Part shown: positions 26,655 to 36,188 of the stretch, piece after piece | How the letters are laid out: each line of letters starts with the position of its first letter | Position numbering within the stretch: position 1 is the stretch's first letter | Assembly (NCBI GenBank): GCA_046582185.1 | Contig: JAYGEX010000002.1 | Location: 1 to 64,000, forward strand | DNA from: GCA-002726655 sp046582185 | GTDB taxonomy: Bacteria; Pseudomonadota; Gammaproteobacteria; Pseudomonadales; Azotimanducaceae | DNA: 64,000 nt | Direction: 5' to 3' | Program-made: the position numbers and the translations under genes | The notes under the pieces: model-generated | Database searches by the model: none | The model's input: only the letters and a program-made list of their open reading frames with translations | Told to the model about the DNA's origin: nothing

Positions 26655-27461
26655 CTATTCTGGCGGCTGCTCCATGAACAGATTAGGGTCAACCCTCGCA
26701 TTGTTTAAGCTTACGCTCCAATGCAGGTGCGGCCCCGTGACCCGGCCAGTTTGGCCAACAGCACCTAACAATTCCGATGCTTTGACCATATCTCCTACTT
26801 CTACGTCGATGCGACTCATATGACAGTACATGGTGATTAGCCCCTGCCCATGATCCAGCAATACTGTATTGCCATTGAAAAAGTAATCTCCGGTGGCCAC
26901 AACTTTGCCAGGCGCTGGCGCGACAATGGGGTCGCCGGCGCCTGCTGCGATATCCACGCCACTATGGGGGTTGCGGGGCTGGTCATTGAGGATCCGCCGC
27001 AATCCGAATGGGCTGGAAATCGGCCCGATTGCCGGTAAGTTGAAATCTGTTTGTACGACCATTTCCCTGTCGAAATTCAGAAACGCTGAGTTCATTTCCT
27101 GACGCTCCCTGCCAATCCGGTCCATGTCTCTGCCCAGCGGGTTGACCTTGCGCTTATTCTCAATGGTCAATCGCTGAGTTTTATAATTCATGGCCTCCAC
27201 CTGGAACGTCTTGGAGCCCGTCGAAGTCTCGATATGATGTTCGCCGGCCTTGCCTGATAGTGGAATACCGACGATGGCATAAGATTCGCCATTTTCTTCC
27301 AGCACCATTATGGATCGATTCTTGTAGGTGACTGTTTCGCCTTTTGCGATGGGTATGACTGCAATGCCGCCCGGTACGGGTTGGTTTTTTGGCAGGCCAG
27401 TAGAGCTCACGCTCCACAAGAGACATAGAGGCAGGATGATGCGAGTTGTTAAGACATTCAT
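26655..27461 (-). CDS. M23 family metallopeptidase, secreted
   Basis: 268 residues: an N-terminal signal sequence (about 1-22), a beta-rich N-terminal domain and a C-terminal LytM/M23 domain. Zinc ligands are visible in HSGVDIAAG (about 168), MYCHMS and GPHLHWSV (about 249). The enzyme is expected to cut peptidoglycan cross-bridges or activate amidases in the periplasm. It overlaps xseA by four bases (ATGA), so the two are co-transcribed. This pairing with xseA is seen in other gammaproteobacteria. Confidence 0.9.
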   Translation of the reverse strand: MNVLTTRIILPLCLLWSVSSTGLPKNQPVPGGIAVIPIAKGETVTYKNRSIMVLEENGESYAIVGIPLSGKAGEHHIETSTGSKTFQVEAMNYKTQRLTIENKRKVNPLGRDMDRIGRERQEMNSAFLNFDREMVVQTDFNLPAIGPISSPFGLRRILNDQPRNPHSGVDIAAGAGDPIVAPAPGKVVATGDYFFNGNTVLLDHGQGLITMYCHMSRIDVEVGDMVKASELLGAVGQTGRVTGPHLHWSVSLNNARVDPNLFMEQPPE

Positions 27462-28882
27462 TTTGATTCCGTGGATATAGATTTTACTTGCGCCCTTAGT
27501 TCACCCTGGGCGAGCCTTGTTTTGATCATGTCTCCGGCCTTTACCTCATCCGCTCGCGTGACGACCTGGCCTTCTTCTGTTGTCACAATGGCATAACCCC
27601 GTTCAAGGGTATTCAGAGGGCTAAGTGCATTTAGCTTATGAATGAGGGCCTGAAACTCGCTGGCCTTTCGCTCGATGGTGTGGGAAATAGAGCGCTTGAG
27701 ATTGGTGGATAAGACGCTGGTTTGTTTCTGTGCAGCGTTGATTTGCTCCACTGGGTTGATCAGGCCTCGAGCGGCAAGGGCGATCCGGTTCTTCTCCTGT
27801 TCCAGCTTTCTCTCCATTGCGGAAAATAATCTGGCGGAAGTCTCATCCAGATTGTTATCAGCCATTTGATAACGGAAGCTGTTCTTTAGCCGTATCTCCA
27901 TATCGTCCAGTCGCTGATACAGATCCTGCACTCGCTGGCGAGGGTGCCGCAATCGCTTGCTGATGTGGACTAAGTGATTCTGATTGTCGTTAAGGCTGGC
28001 GGACATCCTATCCCTCAGCGCACCGCCCACACGAGTCAGCATGGCCTGCCATTGCCTCACATCGGGGGTAATGAGTTCTGCAGCGGCGGAGGGAGTTGGC
28101 GCGCGTAAATCGGCGACGAAGTCTGCAATTGAAACATCTGATTCATGGCCTACCGCACAAACAATGGGTAACTTACTGTTTGCAATAGCACGGGCCACAG
28201 GCTCTGTATTGAAGGACCAAAGATCCTCCAATGATCCGCCGCCCCGGGTCAGCAAAATGATGTCGAAGGGATCGGCTGTAAATTGGTTTGCGAGTTCAAT
28301 GGCATTTGTAATTTGTAAGATAGATGCATCGCCCTGAACCTGAACGGGAATGATGGAAATCTTCACCGCCGGGAAGCGCCGTCGCATAACGGTCAGCACG
28401 TCGTGTATGGCAGCGCCCGTGGGTGATGTGATGATGCCGACGTGTTCCGGCATGGTGGGGATGTTTTTCTTTTTGGATTCATCAAACAGGCCTTCTAATT
28501 GCAAGTTTGCCTTCAGCTTCTCGAAGGCTCGCTGCAGGGCGCCATCGCCTGCCTCTTCCATATGTTCAGCAATTAGCTGGTATTCCCCGCGGCCCTCATA
28601 GAGACTGATTTTGCCGCGAACAATAACCTGTAAGCCATTGCGGGGAACAAATCGAAGCCTGCTGTTTCTACCGCGAAACATTGCGCTACGTAGTTGTGCG
28701 CTGTCGTCTTTGAGCGTGAAGTACCAATGGCCGGACGAAGGCCTGGCGAAGTTGGAAATTTCCCCTTCCACATAAACCATGGGAAACTCGCCCTCCAACA
28801 GGCGGCGAGCCGATCGATTCAGGTCCGATACAGAGACGACATTGCGGTTGGCGCCGTATTGATTTTGGTCTTTGATTGCCAT
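27458..28882 (-). CDS. xseA: exodeoxyribonuclease VII large subunit
   Basis: 474 residues: an N-terminal OB fold (VYVEGEISNFARPSSGHWYF), then the catalytic domain (GIITSPTGAAIHDVLTVMRRR and LLTRGGGSLEDLWSFN), and a long helical region. ExoVII degrades single-stranded DNA into oligonucleotides. The small subunit gene xseB is not in this window, as is usual. The start codon ATG 28882 faces guaA about 110 bases away. Confidence 0.96.
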   Translation of the reverse strand: MAIKDQNQYGANRNVVSVSDLNRSARRLLEGEFPMVYVEGEISNFARPSSGHWYFTLKDDSAQLRSAMFRGRNSRLRFVPRNGLQVIVRGKISLYEGRGEYQLIAEHMEEAGDGALQRAFEKLKANLQLEGLFDESKKKNIPTMPEHVGIITSPTGAAIHDVLTVMRRRFPAVKISIIPVQVQGDASILQITNAIELANQFTADPFDIILLTRGGGSLEDLWSFNTEPVARAIANSKLPIVCAVGHESDVSIADFVADLRAPTPSAAAELITPDVRQWQAMLTRVGGALRDRMSASLNDNQNHLVHISKRLRHPRQRVQDLYQRLDDMEIRLKNSFRYQMADNNLDETSARLFSAMERKLEQEKNRIALAARGLINPVEQINAAQKQTSVLSTNLKRSISHTIERKASEFQALIHKLNALSPLNTLERGYAIVTTEEGQVVTRADEVKAGDMIKTRLAQGELRAQVKSISTESK

Positions 28883-28905
28883 TTAAAATTAATCATAACG
28901 AAATC

Positions 28906-28934
28906 CTGCCCATGGCCCAATATTTTATTATAAT
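28906..28934 (+). promoter_or_regulatory. possible guaA promoter
   Basis: A perfect -10 TATAAT (28929-28934) lies in an A/T-rich stretch 60 bases before guaA. The -35 at 17-base spacing is poor (CTGCCC at 28906-28911), so activation by a regulator or an alternative -35 is possible. Confidence 0.4.
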
Positions 28935-28993
28935 GCTGCACCTTTAGTCTTAGCTGGTATTAGCATGCTGCGAGCCAAAAGGTACAAGTCAAA

Positions 28994-30655
28994 ATGACAA
29001 ACACCAAAATAACCACTGCGAGTTCCACTCTCTCGAATGGGAACCCTGCCTCAACTTCCACCAGTAAAAACGACTTAGACATTCATGAGGACAAAATCCT
29101 CATCCTTGATTTCGGCTCGCAATATACGCAACTTATTGCTCGCCGCGTTCGCGAAGCGGGAGTCTATTGTGAAATTCGCCCCTTTGATATCAGCCATGAA
29201 GATGCCATTACTTTCAAACCCAAAGGCATCATCCTTTCTGGCGGTCCGGAATCAGTACTGACAGATGCAACCCTGAGAGCACCTGACTTTGTATTTGAGA
29301 TGTCGCTGCCGGTGCTAGGTATCTGTTATGGCATGCAAACCATGGCGCTGCAGCTGGGTGGCAAGGTAGAAGGCTCCGACAAACAGGAATTCGGCTATGC
29401 CAGGGTAGAGCTTGCAGAGGAGGGTGGCTTCTTTGAAGGTATCAATGATGAAACTGTGGGCGGAAAACGTTTTCTCGATGTATGGATGAGTCATGGGGAC
29501 AAGGTTGTTGAATTACCTAAAGGCTTTAAACGATTGGCAGGAACCGATAGCTGCGAGTATGCGGCAATGTGTGATGAATCCCGGCATTTCTACGCGGTGC
29601 AATTTCACCCCGAAGTGAATCACACCTTACAGGGCGAGGCGATCCTCGATCGCTTCCTGCTGGATATTACTGCATGTGCAGGACTTTGGACGCCGGCCAA
29701 TATCGCAGAAAACATCATTCGCGATGTGAAGGAAAAGGTCGGTAGCGATCGGGTCATCCTTGGTTTGTCTGGCGGCGTTGATTCGTCTGTGGTTGCGGCT
29801 TTACTGTCGCGCGCGATTGGCGATCAGTTAACCTGCGTATTTGTCGATAACGGCTTGCTGCGTCTGGGCGAAGCCGAGCAGGTGATGGAAATGTTCGGTA
29901 AAGAATCGGACAATAATTTCAAGCTAGATATCGTTGCAGTAAAAGCAGAGGAGCGATTTCTGAAAAAGCTTGGCGGCATTCAAGACCCTGAACAGAAGAG
30001 AAAGATCATTGGTAATACCTTTATTGAGGTCTTCGATGAAGAGTCGAATCGCCTTGAGGGCGTAAAGTATCTTGCCCAGGGGACGATCTACCCGGATGTT
30101 ATCGAATCTGCCGGCAACAAAAATGGTAAGGCGCATGTCATTAAGTCGCATCACAATGTCGGCGGCCTGCCGGACCATATGAAGCTAGACCTGATAGAAC
30201 CGCTGCGAGAGTTATTCAAGGACGAGGTGCGGAAAATTGGTCTGGAGCTGGGCTTGTCTCACAGCATGGTTTACCGCCATCCATTTCCCGGCCCTGGCCT
30301 GGGCGTGCGGATTCTGGGTGAAGTTAAGAAAGAATATGCTGATCTACTGCGCAAGGCGGATGCGATCTTTATGGACGAGCTACGTAATGCCGATCTCTAC
30401 GATAAGGTAAGCCAGGCGTTTGCGGTCTTTCTGCCAGTTAAGTCGGTTGGTGTTGTAGGTGATGCGCGCCGCTATGAATATGTGATTGCACTTCGGGCAG
30501 TAGAGACCATCGATTTTATGACTGCCAGGTGGGCGCACTTGCCCTATGAATTCCTGGAGGTTGTTTCCAGCCGGATCATCAATGAAATTAGTGGCGTGTC
30601 CCGTGTGACTTACGATATATCAAGCAAGCCACCTGCCACCATCGAATGGGAATAG
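28994..30655 (+). CDS. guaA: GMP synthase (glutamine-hydrolysing)
   Basis: 553 residues. The class I glutamine amidotransferase has its catalytic Cys in GICYGMQTM (about 111) and His/Glu in FHPEVNHT (about 205). The ATP-pyrophosphatase P-loop is GLSGGVDSS (about 257-265) and the C-terminal dimer domain ends PPATIEWE. It converts XMP to GMP. It is about 28 residues longer than the usual 525; the extra is an N-terminal Ser/Thr/Asn-rich stretch with no fold signature. No ATG nearer the domain is available. guaB, often immediately upstream in relatives, is missing here. Confidence 0.97.
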   Translation: MTNTKITTASSTLSNGNPASTSTSKNDLDIHEDKILILDFGSQYTQLIARRVREAGVYCEIRPFDISHEDAITFKPKGIILSGGPESVLTDATLRAPDFVFEMSLPVLGICYGMQTMALQLGGKVEGSDKQEFGYARVELAEEGGFFEGINDETVGGKRFLDVWMSHGDKVVELPKGFKRLAGTDSCEYAAMCDESRHFYAVQFHPEVNHTLQGEAILDRFLLDITACAGLWTPANIAENIIRDVKEKVGSDRVILGLSGGVDSSVVAALLSRAIGDQLTCVFVDNGLLRLGEAEQVMEMFGKESDNNFKLDIVAVKAEERFLKKLGGIQDPEQKRKIIGNTFIEVFDEESNRLEGVKYLAQGTIYPDVIESAGNKNGKAHVIKSHHNVGGLPDHMKLDLIEPLRELFKDEVRKIGLELGLSHSMVYRHPFPGPGLGVRILGEVKKEYADLLRKADAIFMDELRNADLYDKVSQAFAVFLPVKSVGVVGDARRYEYVIALRAVETIDFMTARWAHLPYEFLEVVSSRIINEISGVSRVTYDISSKPPATIEWE

Positions 30656-30684
30656 GCTTGGATAATCAAAACCAGGCTCATTCA

Positions 30685-31161
30685 ATGAGGTCCCGTTGGA
30701 TGCAAGAGGCGATTATCCTTGCCCGTGAGGCTGCACTGGCCGATGAGGTCCCGGTCGGCGCAGTGTTAGTAAAAGACGGAGTGATTATCGGTCGTGGTCG
30801 CAACGAAACCATCGGCAGCAATGATCCAAGTGCCCATGCGGAGATAGTCGCCTTACGTGATGCAGCAAAGAATATTGCCAACCATCGCCTTGTAGATACC
30901 CAGCTCTATGTAACCATTGAGCCTTGCGCCATGTGTGCGGGAGCTCTTGTCCATGCGAGAGTCTCGACATTGTGTTTCGGAGCCAGGGAGCCGCGTGGTG
31001 GCGCGGTAGTATCAACCCTGGAAGTCCTGTCTGTTAAGTCGCTTAATCACAGGGTAGAAGTTGTTGAAGGCATCTGTCGGGACGAGTGTTCCGAGCTTAT
31101 GACCCAATTTTTTAAGGCCAGGCGGGCGATGAAAATTGCCTCGCGAACGAGAGATCAATAA
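30685..31161 (+). CDS. tadA: tRNA(Arg) adenosine-34 deaminase TadA
   Basis: A zinc deaminase of about 158 residues that makes inosine at the wobble position of tRNA-Arg(ACG). Zinc and catalytic motifs are complete: HAEIVAL (about 52-58) and PCAMCAGAL (about 82-90). ATG 30685 is chosen; the frame is open to ATG 30646, which would overlap guaA by 10 bases and cannot be ruled out. The stop overlaps the purL ATG (TAATG). Confidence 0.95.
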   Translation: MRSRWMQEAIILAREAALADEVPVGAVLVKDGVIIGRGRNETIGSNDPSAHAEIVALRDAAKNIANHRLVDTQLYVTIEPCAMCAGALVHARVSTLCFGAREPRGGAVVSTLEVLSVKSLNHRVEVVEGICRDECSELMTQFFKARRAMKIASRTRDQ

Positions 31162-34100
31162 TGCTGCAATTTCAAGGTGGTCCAGCGCTTTCAGATTTTC
31201 GCTCACAGAAGTTGCTCGACGCCCTTCAACTCAAGGTCGCTGAAATCCGGAATATAAGCGCGCGATATGTACATTTTATCGAACTGCGGGGCGGCGAAGA
31301 CTTAAGTGCGGCATCACTTCAAGTGCTCGAGAAGATTCTGCAGTACGGGCCTAAGGCTGGGCGTTCAGACAGTAGTGAGAGCGGCGATGTGGAGCAAGCC
31401 AGGGAGCTCTTCCGCTTGGTGGCGCCGCGCCCTGGCACGATATCGCCGTGGAGCTCCAAAGCCACCGACATCGCGCATATTTGTGGGCTGGATAGTGTGC
31501 TCAGAATAGAGCGAGGCATTGCCTATGGATTCGACTTGTCTAATGAATCTGGTATTGACGCCCGCAAAGACCTGAATACTCAATCGATCCAGCATATTGA
31601 AAGCCAGATCCACGACCGGATGACGGAAGTTGTGATGGCGAGCTTTGATCAAGCAAACATTCTCTTTGCTGTTGCTGAGCCGGCAGAGCTGGGCTCAATT
31701 AAACTGTTGGAAGACGGGTCGTCGGCTATTGAGCGGGCTAACACTGAGCTGGGTATGGCGCTGGCAGACGATGAAATCGAGTATCTGGCGGATGCGTTTA
31801 TTTCCCTCGGTAGAAACCCCACCGATGTAGAGCTGATGATGTTCGCACAGGCAAATTCGGAGCATTGCCGGCACAAAACCTTTCGTGCCACCTGGACGCT
31901 GAATGGAAAAGACCAGCCCTATAGCCTGATGGATATGATTCAGAACACCTACCAGCATACCAATGGCGAAGGTGTGCTCAGTGCCTACGAGGACAATGCC
32001 TCGGTTATTGAAGGTAAGCGAGGCGCGAGATTTTATCCCGATGCATTGAGCCGCGAATTTGGATACTCCGAAGAGGATATCCATATCCTCATGAAGGTAG
32101 AAACCCACAATCATCCAACCGCCATTGCGCCATTCCCTGGGGCGGCAACGGGTTCTGGTGGCGAGATTCGGGATGAGGGCGCTGTCGGGCGTGGCTCAAA
32201 GCCCAAGGTCGGCCTGACAGGTTATAGCGTATCGAACCTGAATATCCCTGATCTTGGGGAGCCCTGGGAGCGCGATTACGGTAAGCCCGATAGAATATCT
32301 TCGGCGCTGGACATAATGATTCAGGGTCCAATTGGTGGCGCCGCCTTTAATAATGAATTTGGTCGCCCTAATATTTGTGGATATTTCCGAACTTTTGAAG
32401 CTGAATTTAATGGCGAGGTTCGTGGTTATCATAAGCCCATCATGATTGCCGGTGGGCTCGGCAATATTCGCGCGGAACATGTGGAACAGAAAAACATTGA
32501 GGAGGGCGCCTCACTTATAGTGTTGGGAGGCCCGGCAATGTTGATTGGTCTTGGCGGCGGCGCCGCATCTTCGATGACCTCCGGTGCTAGCCACGCAGAT
32601 CTGGATTTTGCCAGCGTGCAGCGGGGCAATCCCGAACTTGAACATCGCTGCCAGGAAGTGATTGATCATTGCTGGCAGTTAGGCGATCAGAATCCCATCC
32701 AGTTCATTCATGATGTGGGTGCAGGTGGGCTCTCCAATGCGCTGCCAGAACTGGTGAAGGATGGCGGCGTAGGTGGCAACTTTGAGATTCGTGAAGTGCC
32801 CAATGATGAGCCGGGCATGTCGCCACTGGAAATTTGGTGTAACGAGGCGCAGGAGAGATATGTCATTGCTGTTGCAAGCAAAGATCTTGCTGCATTTTCA
32901 GCGGTTTGTGAGAGAGAGCGCTGCCCATTTGCGGTGGTGGGTGAGGCAATCAGCGAAAGCCATCTGATGGTTAATGACAAGTTACTGAATTCAAGGCCCG
33001 TTGATCTGCCTATGTCAGTACTCTTTGGCAAAGCGCCGAGAATGCACAAGGATGCTCAAGACCTGAGCCCGATAAAGAAAGCATTTTCCGCCGAATTAGA
33101 TTTTGCCGAGGCAGTAGATCGAGTACTTGGGCATCCGGCAGTCGCCAGCAAAAACTTTCTAATAACAATTGGCGATCGCACCGTTGGCGGTATGGTTGCG
33201 CGTGATCAGTTGATAGGCCCCTGGCAGGTGCCGGTTTCGGACTGTGCGGTGACTACCAATAGTTATATATCTAAAGCAGGTGAGAATGTTGTTGGCGAAG
33301 CAATGGCCATGGGTGAGCGCACACCATATGCACTGTTAGATGGTCCGGCATCCGGGCGAATGGCCGTGGCTGAATCAATCATGAATATCGCCGCTGCTCG
33401 AATAGAGCGTATCCAGGATATTAAATTGTCAGCAAACTGGATGGCCGCGGTCGGTCATCCCGGCGAAGATGCGAATCTCTACAATACTGTTGCCGCTGTC
33501 GGCCTGGATCTTTGTCCGAGCCTTGGCATCTGTATTCCTGTCGGGAAAGATTCCATGTCCATGAAAACGCAGTGGCATGATAAGGGTGAGGACAAAACCG
33601 TGACCTCTCCCTTGTCCTTGATTATCTCCGCCTTTGCGCCGGTGCTGGATGTGCGCAGTACCCTGACGCCAGAGCTGTTGAATGAAAGTGCGACCTTGCT
33701 GCTGATTGATCTTACCAATGGCAAGCAACGCCTCGGTGGATCTATCCTGGCCCAGTGTTTTGGTGAAATGGGCGATGAGGTACCCGATGTGGATGATTCG
33801 CAACAGCTATCGTCTTTCTTTGAATTGGTTCAATCGCCGGACTTTCGCTCGAATATTCTGTCCTACCACGATCGATCCGACGGCGGCTTGTTCACTACGC
33901 TCGCAGAAATGAGCTTTGCCGGTAGAGTTGGCCTGAATGTAGCTATTCCTGAAGGCGAACAGGCCATCGAGTTTATGTTTAACGAGGAATGTGGTGCGGT
34001 CATCCAGGTAGCCAGTAGCAATGTTGATTTGATGTCATCGGCTATTAACAAGGCTGGGCTAAATAGCATTGTACTTGGCGTAAGCATTCGCAGGGAGTCT

Positions 34101-35111
34101 GGCGATTCGCAATCAATTCAATTGGTTCAGGACGGCAAAGTGCTGTTCAAAGCAGGCCGCAGCAGCCTGCAGGAGCGATGGTCGGAAGTCAGCTATCACA
34201 TTCAGAAGTTGAGAGATAATCCATCCTGTGCCGATGAAGAATATTCAATTATTGCCGATGATGATGATCCAGGTCTTTCTGCAAGACTAAACTTTGATAT
34301 CGATGAAGATATTGCAGCGCCGATGATCGCCACTGGCGCACGGCCGCGTATAGCCATCCTTCGAGAGCAGGGCGTAAACAGCCAGGTTGAAATGGCGGCG
34401 GCCTATACCAGGGCAGGCTTCAGTGCTATCGATGTTCACATGAGTGAAATTCTGTCAGGTGAGACAAGGCTTGAATCGTTTGCAGGGATGGTCGCTTGTG
34501 GCGGTTTCTCATATGGCGACGTTTTGGGTGCGGGGGAGGGCTGGGCAAAATCCATCCTCTTCCATGATAAAGCGCGTCAGGTATTTGAAGACTTCTTCCG
34601 CCGCTCAGATACCTTTGGCATGGGCGTTTGTAATGGTTGCCAGATGTTTTCAAGTTTGAAGGAGCTGATTCCCGGGGCTGACTTGTGGCCGCGGTTTGTG
34701 ACGAATCGTTCGGAACAGTTTGAGGCGCGCTTGTCCATGGTTGAAATTCAGGCTGGCCCCTCTATATTTATGTCTGGAATGGAAGGCTCCTATATGCCAA
34801 TCGCTGTATCCCACGGCGAAGGACGTGCCGAGCTTGATGAAATTGAGGCTGCAGAGCTTTTGCAAAGCGGGCTGGTTGCCATGCAGTTTATAAACAACAA
34901 TCTTGAATTTACAGATCAGTATCCCATGAACCCTAATGGCTCGCCTGCGGGCATTACTGCCGTGACGACGGAGGATGGGCGCTTTACCGCCATGATGCCT
35001 CATCCGGAACGAGTGTATCGAACGGTGCAGAATTCCTGGCATCCAAATGATTGGCAAGAAGACAGCCCATGGATGCGAATATTTCGAAATGCCAGGGTTT
35101 GGGTAGACTAA
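31161..35111 (+). CDS. purL: phosphoribosylformylglycinamidine synthase, large single-chain type
   Basis: 1316 residues, the full-length proteobacterial form. It has an N-terminal PurS-like domain and two AIRS-like domains (ANSEHCRHKTF near 230-240; GGMVARDQLIGPWQVPVSDC near 675-694). A C-terminal glutamine amidotransferase domain has its Cys in GVCNGCQMFS (about 1157) and the MMPHPERV histidine. It catalyses step four of de novo purine synthesis. ATG overlaps the tadA stop, so guaA-tadA-purL form a tight purine/tRNA cluster. mltF, often beside purL in relatives, is absent. Confidence 0.98.
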   Translation: MLQFQGGPALSDFRSQKLLDALQLKVAEIRNISARYVHFIELRGGEDLSAASLQVLEKILQYGPKAGRSDSSESGDVEQARELFRLVAPRPGTISPWSSKATDIAHICGLDSVLRIERGIAYGFDLSNESGIDARKDLNTQSIQHIESQIHDRMTEVVMASFDQANILFAVAEPAELGSIKLLEDGSSAIERANTELGMALADDEIEYLADAFISLGRNPTDVELMMFAQANSEHCRHKTFRATWTLNGKDQPYSLMDMIQNTYQHTNGEGVLSAYEDNASVIEGKRGARFYPDALSREFGYSEEDIHILMKVETHNHPTAIAPFPGAATGSGGEIRDEGAVGRGSKPKVGLTGYSVSNLNIPDLGEPWERDYGKPDRISSALDIMIQGPIGGAAFNNEFGRPNICGYFRTFEAEFNGEVRGYHKPIMIAGGLGNIRAEHVEQKNIEEGASLIVLGGPAMLIGLGGGAASSMTSGASHADLDFASVQRGNPELEHRCQEVIDHCWQLGDQNPIQFIHDVGAGGLSNALPELVKDGGVGGNFEIREVPNDEPGMSPLEIWCNEAQERYVIAVASKDLAAFSAVCERERCPFAVVGEAISESHLMVNDKLLNSRPVDLPMSVLFGKAPRMHKDAQDLSPIKKAFSAELDFAEAVDRVLGHPAVASKNFLITIGDRTVGGMVARDQLIGPWQVPVSDCAVTTNSYISKAGENVVGEAMAMGERTPYALLDGPASGRMAVAESIMNIAAARIERIQDIKLSANWMAAVGHPGEDANLYNTVAAVGLDLCPSLGICIPVGKDSMSMKTQWHDKGEDKTVTSPLSLIISAFAPVLDVRSTLTPELLNESATLLLIDLTNGKQRLGGSILAQCFGEMGDEVPDVDDSQQLSSFFELVQSPDFRSNILSYHDRSDGGLFTTLAEMSFAGRVGLNVAIPEGEQAIEFMFNEECGAVIQVASSNVDLMSSAINKAGLNSIVLGVSIRRESGDSQSIQLVQDGKVLFKAGRSSLQERWSEVSYHIQKLRDNPSCADEEYSIIADDDDPGLSARLNFDIDEDIAAPMIATGARPRIAILREQGVNSQVEMAAAYTRAGFSAIDVHMSEILSGETRLESFAGMVACGGFSYGDVLGAGEGWAKSILFHDKARQVFEDFFRRSDTFGMGVCNGCQMFSSLKELIPGADLWPRFVTNRSEQFEARLSMVEIQAGPSIFMSGMEGSYMPIAVSHGEGRAELDEIEAAELLQSGLVAMQFINNNLEFTDQYPMNPNGSPAGITAVTTEDGRFTAMMPHPERVYRTVQNSWHPNDWQEDSPWMRIFRNARVWVD

Positions 35112-35154
35112 GTTTAAGGCCTTACGCTGAGTAACATTGGATCGAAGGGAATGA

Positions 35155-35883
35155 ATGATGACTAAGACAGCAGTAATAATAGGCGTCGGCCCAGCGGAAG
35201 GCGTTGGCGCTTACTTATGTAATATGGCGGCCAAGGAAGGCCTGCATGTAGTGATTGCCGGGCGTACGCCGGAGAAGATCGAGTTGCTTGCTGAGGGGCT
35301 TCGAGCTAACGGTGGGGAAGCGACGGCGATTACGACAGATACAACCGATGAGGATCAAATTATCAATTTAATCCAACAGGCTGAGGCTATTGGACCCATC
35401 GATCTTGCGATTTACAATGCCGGTAATAATTTTTCCGGCTCATTCCTGGAGATGGACGCGAGTTATTTCGAGTCAGCCTGGCGGGTATGCACCTTCGGCG
35501 GATTCCTGTTCGCAAGAGAAGTCCTCAAGGCCATGGTGCAACGAGGACTGGGCACATTGATATTCACCGGTGCGAGTGCCTCAATGCGCGGTAAGCCAAA
35601 TTTCGCACCATTCACTGCCGCTAAAGCGGGTCTGCGAACGATGGCGCAAAGCCTGGCGCGCGAGTTCCAGCCTAAAGGTATTCATGTGGGGCATATCGTC
35701 ATCGATGGTGGAATAGCCGGTGAGAAGATTATCAAGAGCTTCCCTCAGTTTATTGAGCGTGTTGGTATGGATGGACTGGTCGGTCTTGAAGGCATTGCTG
35801 AAGCGTATCGATATTTATATCAGCAACCCCGTAATGCCTGGACGCATGAGCTTGATCTGAGGACGTTTAAGGAAAATTTCTAG
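35155..35883 (+). CDS. short-chain dehydrogenase/reductase family protein, catalytic Tyr replaced
   Basis: 242 residues with a Rossmann fold. The nucleotide-binding loop is GVGPAEGVGAYL (about 9-20), and NAGNN (about 85-89) is the structural NAG motif. The catalytic region reads SASMRGKPNFAPFTAAKAGLR (first part SASMRGKPNFAPFTAAK). The Tyr of YxxxK is Phe (FTAAK) while the Lys is kept, a pattern known in a divergent SDR subgroup. Substrate is not evident. ATG 35155 and 35158 are both possible. It follows purL by 43 bases. Confidence 0.85.
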   Translation: MMTKTAVIIGVGPAEGVGAYLCNMAAKEGLHVVIAGRTPEKIELLAEGLRANGGEATAITTDTTDEDQIINLIQQAEAIGPIDLAIYNAGNNFSGSFLEMDASYFESAWRVCTFGGFLFAREVLKAMVQRGLGTLIFTGASASMRGKPNFAPFTAAKAGLRTMAQSLAREFQPKGIHVGHIVIDGGIAGEKIIKSFPQFIERVGMDGLVGLEGIAEAYRYLYQQPRNAWTHELDLRTFKENF

Positions 35884-35971
35884 TCAGCTTATAGCTGTAG
35901 TACTGGGAATATGAAACAAAAGAGCAAGCGATCACTGAAGTAATCGAACGCTGGCAATTTTAATCCGCTGC

Positions 35972-36072
35972 GAGTACGGTATGTTCTTTCTCGGGAGTCG
36001 TAGAGCACATCCATGTGCACTCAAGATTTGCATCCCTGCAAAACACGTCCAGATAAAGAACATACCGTACTC
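35972..36072. repeat. 101-bp structured inverted-repeat element with internal hairpins
   Basis: GAGTACGGTATGTTCTTT (35972-35989) and AAAGAACATACCGTACTC (36055-36072) are perfect 18-bp complements. The 65-base interior contains two further hairpins, GCACAT/ATGTGC (36005-36018) and TTTGCA/TGCAAA (36027-36042), giving a cloverleaf-like fold. TCCGC occurs just outside both ends (35964 and 36073) and could be a target duplication. The element sits between convergent genes. It could be a MITE or REP-type repeat or a structured RNA; only one copy is seen in this window. Confidence 0.75.
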
Positions 36073-36086
36073 TCCGCACGTAATGT

Positions 36087-36120
36087 CTGATCGCTGAGCT
36101 TGCCTGATCATTGAGCTCTT
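36087..36120 (+). repeat. 2 x 17-bp diverged tandem repeat
   Basis: CTGATCGCTGAGCTTGC (36087-36103) and CTGATCATTGAGCTCTT (36104-36120) abut and match at 12 of 17 positions. The array lies beside the structured inverted repeat. The remainder of the 35884-36188 gap holds no gene that I can support. Confidence 0.7.
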
Positions 36121-36188
36121 ACAGTAAGAAGAAGAGCGTACGAAAGATCCTTATTGCCGCAGCGTTCACGGCTAGATATGAGCTAACG

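Noticed and set aside
35972..36072. Integron attC site
   Set aside because: Although it is a long imperfect palindrome, there is no RYYYAAC/GTTRRRY core pair at its ends and no gene-cassette array or integrase.
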